26,198 nucleotides of DNA from Perkinsus marinus ATCC 50983 (taxonomy: Eukaryota > Perkinsozoa > Perkinsida > Perkinsidae). The stretch spans positions 140,049 to 166,246 of the forward strand of contig NW_003211258.1 of NCBI RefSeq assembly GCF_000006405.1. The letters are read 5' to 3'. The notes under the pieces were generated by a model, which saw nothing but the letters and a program-made list of their open reading frames with translations, did not search any database and was not told the origin of the DNA. The stretch's first letter is position 1. Every line of letters starts with the position of its first letter. Made by a program: the position numbers and the translations under genes. Of the stretch, positions 20,440 to 26,198 are shown one piece after another.

Positions 20440-21412
20440 ATGATGTTTCCTACTATGGGCCGTAGTCTATGCTGTTGCTGCTGCCTTCAGCTACTACAGT
20501 CTGCATGTTCTTCACAGTATAAGAGTCAGATCCCACTCGCTTGCAGATCATTCATTCTAGAAACTATTCCAGATCGATCTAAAGTCAGAACTTGTGACTC
20601 AGAAGACCCGCGGAAGAATCTCCAGTGGCGATCACAGTGTAGCGTCACTGAACACGGTATAAGTTGGCGATAAACCTCTCCGACTGATGCTTCACCTACC
20701 GAAAAGCCTAACGCGCGTTTCTTCTGTTACAGCTCGAGCACTTCCAATTTGGAAGTTCCAGAGGCGTTATGGCGAACGCGATTGACATGCACGCAAATAG
20801 TCTTCCAACTACTTCACGAGACGTATCGAACAAGAAGTGGGAGCCTCCCACTACCATTGGCTGGGGTTTTTGCTGTCGATAAACATAACCTACCTGCTGG
20901 ATTGTTTGCTATGGACCTAATCGCACTTGAAAAAGAGGGAACGACTCGTGGCATGCTCATGGCCTTCCAATCGCGCGACTCCTTTCAAAGCGGGCTCGAA
21001 GTGATCAGATGGCGCACCCTGTTCAGCATGGAAGCCGATCCGCTGGGCACTGATGTCCTGCGATTGTCACAGCGTAACCTGGATCGTGATGAAATAACCA
21101 TTCACGAGTGGACTAAGAAGTTGTGTGGTGCTCTCGACCCGACCACGATGAATGGGATTGCCAATGTCGAGATTCACCCGAGGACTACTTCGAATGGACC
21201 TAACCCATTTTCTGTTGACGACTTCAATGTGGACAGTTATGAAGTTATGCACGACAATACTGTATCTCTCAGTTATCAATTGAGGGCTTTGTCTAGAGCT
21301 AAATTAGGATTGGAAGTTAGATGTGCGGAGGTCCTCAGACATCGCCGACTCCCTTTTGGCGATAACCGCTCAATCCTACGTCGGGTGTTCTACTGGACTG
21401 TCGATTTCAATC
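20440..21412 (+). CDS. Unrecognised gene, large exon 20733-21412 plus possible upstream exon
   Basis: A long open exon follows a strong acceptor (TTCTTCTGTTACAG ending 20732) and ends at a GTGAGT donor (21413). It encodes about 220 residues including LPLAGVFAVDKHNLPAGLFAMDLIALEKEG, FQSGLEVIRWRTLFSM and ILRRVFYWTVDFN. There is no signal peptide, repeat or known motif that I can name. A possible upstream exon (from ATG 20440, ...RSQCSVTEH, donor GTATAAG near 20659) would join it in frame only if the 14-bp module at 20740-20761 were absent; as it stands that frame hits a stop soon after the module. No downstream exon was found before the LINE fragment, so the gene may be truncated. A distant integrase-like reading (AMDLIAL) was considered but lacks a convincing D,D35E pattern. 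Confidence 0.5.
20740..20761 (+). repeat. 8-1-8-5 module at exon start
   Basis: X = ACTTCCAA, N = T, perfect inverted copy. The five-base repeat has one change (TCCAG for TCCAA). It lies 8 bp inside the exon that begins at 20733. Confidence 0.8.
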
Positions 21413-21823
21413 GTGAGTCATCTGTGTAGTCCCAATGTATGACTCTTTTTCGGTTACCCTTCATGTGTTCATATTTATTCAAGACTTGATCCTGTTAGCA
21501 ACGAAGCAGCGGTTTAATCACGGATCATTCAAGGCAAATTTGCGAACACCATCCCGAAAGGCATCCCCGCAAACAGGAATTATTCTATTTGTTATAGTCC
21601 GGATTTGATACTTTCGTGTTGAACATTTAAAATATGTTGTGTGCGATTGCGAACCTTTTTAAGACGATGATTACGTTCCAAGTAATCAGGATTATTAACA
21701 GTGGAAATTTCGGAAATTTATCCTTTCGTTAGTCAGAAATGATCTTATGTTAGCTAGCCTCGCCTTCAATTCATGATATAAAATCCATAATATTATTATG
21801 AATCGTCAAAAACGCGAAATTGA
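21413..21823. other. AT-rich non-coding stretch
   Basis: It starts as the intron after the donor at 21413. No clear acceptor followed by an open exon was found. A 7-1-7 palindrome (CATAATA, centre T) lies at about 21786. Confidence 0.4.
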
Positions 21824-21926
21824 GGGCCTGTTTCATAGGAGCAAATTGCGCCTTAAACTTAAGTAACTCCTCAAGTTGCTCCTAAATTTAAGGCGCCTAA
21901 ATTAAGTATCCTTGTGAAACAGGCCC
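21824..21926. mobile_element. 103-bp MITE-like element
   Basis: Terminal inverted repeats GGGCCTGTTTCA...TGAAACAGGCCC, perfect over 12 bp, flank a 79-bp interior that itself folds (GCGCCTTAAA pairs with TTTAAGGCGC). There is no coding capacity. GGGCCTGTTT ends are known from hAT- and Harbinger-type MITEs in other eukaryotes, so a DNA transposon origin is likely. A target duplication is not evident, and the right edge is disturbed by the module at 21924-21945. Confidence 0.75.
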
Positions 21927-21945
21927 AGACTCTGGGCCCCAGAGT
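21924..21945 (-). repeat. Perfect 8-1-8-5 module at the MITE edge
   Basis: Read on the minus strand, X = ACTCTGGG, N = G, perfect inverted copy, exact CTGGG repeat. Its last three bases are the MITE's terminal CCC, so the module formed after the MITE inserted. Confidence 0.85.
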
Positions 21946-22033
21946 TGTTTGTTCCCGCCGGGAAGGTAATCATGCGATCTGATCTGGCCCGGAAACTTCC
22001 TGTACCTGAACTCATTATGTAGTCAGCGACGCT

Positions 22034-22055
22034 CACATCTTAAAGATGTCACCTT
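22034..22055 (+). repeat. 8-1-8-5 module, slightly decayed
   Basis: X = CACATCTT, N = A, inverted copy with one outer mismatch. The five-base repeat has one change (ACCTT for ATCTT). Confidence 0.6.
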
Positions 22056-22111
22056 TCACGACGGGTTATATCATATCATACAGGAAAGTGGACTGCGAAC
22101 CTGCGAAGGGT

Positions 22112-22132
22112 CTGTCGTCCGAATGACGACAG
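22112..22132. repeat. Perfect 8-5-8 hairpin
   Basis: Arms CTGTCGTC and GACGACAG, loop CGAAT. Confidence 0.55.
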
Positions 22133-22264
22133 CGTTCTGAGGTCAATCTATCTCTGCCCAGATTTCAAATGATTCACCCACTCCTGCTAGAAGAAGATGA
22201 ACCCTTGTCAGCTTTTCACCCCCCACTCAGCCATAATAAAAATTGCAGAATAATCCACAATATT

Positions 22265-22560
22265 TCATGTGTGTCTAGCTCCCATATCTATTGGGAAAGG
22301 GTCAGAGAAACCTTCCTGAGTTTGAACCTGTACAACAGTATTACGGTGTAGTGATTCGATAGCTGAAATTAGCTTCTCATCACATCCGGCTAGCCTGAGA
22401 GCGCTCCAGATCGCAGGAGTCCTGCGATACTTCCGACGAGGTACTTTATCGAAGGCTGCTTTCAAATCTAGATAGACAGCAGACAATCTGCGATCATTCT
22501 GGTTGCAGACTTCCTGGCATCGACGTAGTATGTGTACCGCGTCTAGAATGCCCTTCGCTG
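22265..22560 (-). mobile_element. LINE fragment (RT palm block)
   Basis: The minus-strand translation gives SAKGILDAVHILRRCQEVCNQNDRRLSAVYLDLKAAFDKVPR, then ALRLAGCDEKLISAIESLHRNTVVQVQTQEGFSDPFPIDMGARHT and a stop. KG..DA, LDLKAAFD.VPR and the '.i..G.R' block are diagnostic of non-LTR reverse transcriptases. The fragment stops just before the usual Q-G-C of that block and starts next to the protease fragment at 22603. Confidence 0.85.
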
Positions 22561-22602
22561 AGTAAATGAAAATTTTAAAAGCTTGTAAAGTTTTCTTTAA
22601 GC

Positions 22603-22800
22603 TTGTAAAGAACTCCTGGGGAGCTACATGGGGCGACGAAGGTTACATCAAGATGGCCATTGACGATTCACCCAAGGGTGAGTCCACACCTCCGACGGAG
22701 TTCAAAGTTCTCTCCCCCGTAACCAGATGCTATTTTCAGCCTGAAAATTTCAGGTATCTGCGGCATTTTGCTCGCTGCGAGTTATCCCATTGCAGCTTGA
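22603..22800 (+). pseudogene. 3' fragment of the cysteine protease (exons 8-9)
   Basis: It encodes [26 protein letters not shown] (catalytic Asn block), then an intron (22678-22753) and [14 protein letters not shown] with the stop at 22798-22800. The sequence before it is LINE, so exons 1-7 are missing. The intron is 76 nt instead of 62 because a 14-bp palindromic module was inserted at its acceptor. Confidence 0.88.
22732..22753 (+). repeat. Perfect 8-1-8-5 module at a splice acceptor, empty in both paralogs
   Basis: X = ATTTTCAG, N = C, perfect inverted copy, exact TTCAG repeat. Genes 1 and 2 have a single ATTTTCAG (2822-2829, 9415-9422) directly before the exon. The five-base duplication recreates the AG acceptor next to the exon. 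Confidence 0.93.
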
Positions 22801-23682
22801 ATGATCCACTAGCCATCTGCTGCGCCTAGCCCAGTGAGGTATTCAGAGCGCCCGTTCGTCAGCAGCTTTCCGAAGTTCTCGTGATGGCTTATCACTTACA
22901 AGAGGAAGCACCCAATAGATATTCCTCGTGAATCAAGCGCCCTCCTTATTATTTCGTTAGGTCTCAAGTAGCTGTGCTTGAAGTTGTTTTTTTGTTATTT
23001 GAGAGTTATGACTGAAGAAACTTCGCGATACTTCAGTCTATACTTTCAGATCCTCAGCTCAGCCTGAATTTTAGATGTGTTCGCTGTGGGAGATTCGGGA
23101 TGCTTCATAGTCCGCACGCGCGCACATAGTCCGTGACGCGTTCCTTTTTTTTCTCACTTGTTGACGCGTACATCATGACAGATAGTTGATTTCTTGGCAG
23201 CAAATAGCTGCAAGTAGGATAAATGGTGATATCCAGAATTTCTCTATTTCATTGAGTCCATCATGGCATCGAGTTCTGCAGTCGTAGGAGCACAAATTCC
23301 AACACTCGCCATAACCAACACTCTCCAAACAACCCGCCGGAGATTGTGTTCATCGCACGCGAGGTTACGGTTGGCCGCCAACCGTTGGCGTGGTCCATCC
23401 AGTTCAGTGAACTGGGCTCACTGACTTTTTCTCTACTCGATTATATCAGACACGCTCGCTACGCGATGATCCGGATTAGTGATTGAATCTTGAAAAATTA
23501 TTGATCCAATCTGGCACAAATGCACCATACAAAAACAGTATGCTGCGGAAGCAACCAACTCCATCTGAGATTCTTGTGGTTATATTACCTGATCTATGAT
23601 GTCGAGGAATATAGGATAGAGAAACTTAGTTGATCAATGACACGAGGCCTCACAGAATCGTCACGCCAATATTTAGTTTCTG
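22801..23682. repeat. Third copy of the protease downstream flank
   Basis: Closely similar to 2877-3773, with modules 23368-23389 and 23399-23420. No gene seen. Confidence 0.8.
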
Positions 23683-24512
23683 TCAAGCCATCACTTGCGC
23701 GCTACCATAACAGGTAACACAGAAGAGTTGATGCCTTGACATGATTCTCGAACCTTCACCGTTGCTCCAATGTACTACGCTGTATCTTCATAGTTAGGCG
23801 ACTCATGGTGAAGGGGCAGCTGGGTCACCCAGCCTGGGGGGGGGTGAGAATTATAGGCATTTTTAGAAGTCCACATCTCCCACTAAGACGGTAATATCTT
23901 CGAGGACTGAGTGATCTCGGGTGTGAGTAGCGATGCATGGCTACAGGACTACTTTGACGCCAACCCGGATCCTGCCTGACCAGGAGCCCGTTCAAGTGCT
24001 CAACCGTTCCGAGTTCCGAGTCTTAGTAACTAGCTCCGAGTTCCGAGTTCGAGTCCCCCGAATCCGAGTCCTCCGAATCCGAGTACATCTCTGTTCAAGT
24101 GCAACAGCTCGGAAAGGAGGGTATTCCGGAATGATTGGCCGAGTACTCGGCCCGTGTTACTACTCACAGTGTTTAAGTGCATTTTCTTTTTCCCAGAAAG
24201 TGCTCGGAACGTCATCCCTCACTAGGTCCTAGTGACTAGGAAAACTGCCCTTCACTAGTTGATTTGCCGGGAAGCCAACTCAAGGCCTAGTTTCGCTCAA
24301 CCTGTTACAAATAAGTCATTCGCAATAGAACACGCAAAATTTACCCCGACGAGGGGCTGGAATCACCTACATCAGAGTCAACATCTTCTGCTTGCTCGGC
24401 CCTGTGTACGATCAGGAAGCTGCATATTTCTTTCCTTTGTGAGGAGTACTCGTCATTATGAGCAGTATTCGGTACTCTACGCATTTCTTCCGAGACAAAT
24501 GCAATGGGGTAG
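23683..24512. repeat. Empty LTR-element site and array spacer, copy 2
   Basis: TTTCTGT-CAAGC-CATCACTTGCG shows the pre-insertion state of the element at 3779-6184. The spacer then matches 6190-7006, with module 24219-24240, the empty site for the 6377 module (23897-23904) and an extra module at 23818. No gene supported. Confidence 0.85.
23818..23839 (+). repeat. 8-1-8-5 module beside a G run, empty in paralog
   Basis: X = AGCTGGGT, N = C, inverted copy with one outer mismatch, five-base repeat TGGGG for TGGGT, then more G. Spacer copy 1 has only AGCTGGGT (6319-6326). The remaining length difference lies in the G run. Confidence 0.7.
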
Positions 24513-24822
24513 ACTTATTCTTGACTAAGCAAGGACACTGCGCTCAAGCTGGGGTTGAACCCCAGCCTGATGTCGTGAGACATATCGCGATAACAATAAG
24601 CCAACTCCTTCGATACATAGCGTGTATTACACGCATGCACATAGGGCGGCGCACAACATCGTAGGTTCACCTAGTACTTTGTAAGAGCTCAGGGATACGC
24701 ATATGCGAGTTGTACCCAGTACTCTGATCACCCGAGCACATAGCTGAGGCCCCAATGCATCGTGCACTGGGAGGACAGTGGCGATGGGAGGTACATCCAT
24801 TACAGTCATTTGTGCAACTCAA

Positions 24823-25072
24823 ATGCTGGCCTTTCAACTACTCCTCGCAGTTGTAACTGCCAAGTACGACGGATCTCAGGTGAAGAACATGCTCGAAGCC
24901 TACAAGGAGAAGTAAGGGGTCACCTCACTGGCCGGTTATCGCATATACGAAAGTATTTTCGTGTGGCCAGATTTGGACACAACTTCGGTGCACAAAACGA
25001 TTCCCGTATGAAGATTTTTGCAGATAACCTCCGCTACATAGAAGAGGAGAATGCCAAAGGTGGGATCATCTG
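24823..25072 (+). pseudogene. Truncated 5' protease copy before gene 3
   Basis: Same structure as 7347-7595: exon 1, intron 1, exon 2 and the first bases of intron 2, then the tandem junction ATCTG/ACTAATTC. Unlike 7347-7595, its exon 1 has no premature stop ([19 protein letters not shown]). It lacks the enzyme domain. Confidence 0.85.
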
Positions 25073-25412
25073 ACTAATTCTTGGCTAAGGAAGGACACTG
25101 CGCTCAAGTTGGAGTTGAACCCCAGCCTGATGTCGTGAGACATATCGCGATAACCATAAGCCAACTCCTTCGATACATAGCGTGTATTACACGCATGTAC
25201 ATAGAACGGCGCACAACATCGTAGGTTCACCTAGTACTTTGTAAGAGCTCAGAGATACGCATATGCGAGTTGAGGAAGCCACGGGGTACTCCGTAGTACC
25301 TAGTACTCCGAGCACCCGAACACATAGCTGAGGCCCCGATGCATCATGCACTGGGAGGACAGTGGCGATGGGAGGTACATCCATTACAGTTAAAATCATT
25401 TGTGTAACTCAA
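25073..25412 (+). promoter_or_regulatory. Upstream region of protease gene 3
   Basis: Conserved block as at 1008-1356 and 7596-7939, ending in GGTACATCCATTACAG about 24 nt before the ATG. Confidence 0.5.

Positions 25413-26198
<786 letters not shown>

Noticed and set aside
20749-21429. Integrase reading of the 226-codon frame after the second retroelement
   Set aside because: AMDLIAL hints at an integrase core, but no D,D35E spacing or HHCC finger follows, and the exon has its own acceptor and donor.

Overview
The window is eukaryotic nuclear DNA. Genes carry many short GT-AG introns (50-66 nt), and the sequence is dense with retroelement, LINE and Mutator-like transposon remains. The intron style, a tandem family of secreted papain-type proteases and AG acceptor-like sites just upstream of the protease start codons would suit a perkinsid or other alveolate protist such as Perkinsus. 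That assignment is inference from memory, not from a search.

Layout. 1-176: edge of a minus-strand reading frame. 1008-3773: cathepsin L-like protease gene 1 (nine exons, 360 aa) with its flanks. 3779-6184: a young LTR retroelement with identical 141-bp LTRs and a 5-bp target duplication. 6190-7006: spacer. 7007-8190: a 589-bp tandem duplication that made a truncated 5' gene copy (7347-7595) in front of protease gene 2 (7940-9469). 10274-10965: 3' end of a LINE. 11338-14095: an intron-containing Mutator-like transposase, probably dead. 14839-15523: an unrecognised minus-strand gene. 15530-15642: an AGT microsatellite. 15782-15881: assembly gap. About 15690-19912: a broken gag-protease-RT-RNase H element. 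19912-20095 and 22265-22560: LINE fragments. About 20440-21412: an unrecognised plus-strand gene. 21824-21926: a 103-bp MITE-like element. 22603-26198: a second copy of the protease array, with a 3' gene fragment, flank, spacer, 5' gene fragment and protease gene 3, which runs off the window. This second copy lacks the LTR element and so gives the empty site.

The most unusual signal is a recurrent 22-bp architecture with no shared sequence: an 8-base word X, one base N, the reverse complement of X, then the last five bases of X again (8-1-8-5). I find 19 distinct loci, nine of them perfect. Chance predicts roughly 0.001 perfect cases in 26 kb. Where recent paralogous copies can be compared, the filled site differs from the empty site by exactly 14 bp (three loci), so each module arises by insertion of N + X' + a 5-bp duplication. 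Modules sit in introns, flanks and promoters, and three fall inside coding exons of non-protease genes. In those three, removing 14 bp restores an open frame or lets the frame run on to a splice site. They look like footprints of a specific break, fold-back and fill-in process, or of an unknown miniature insertion system.
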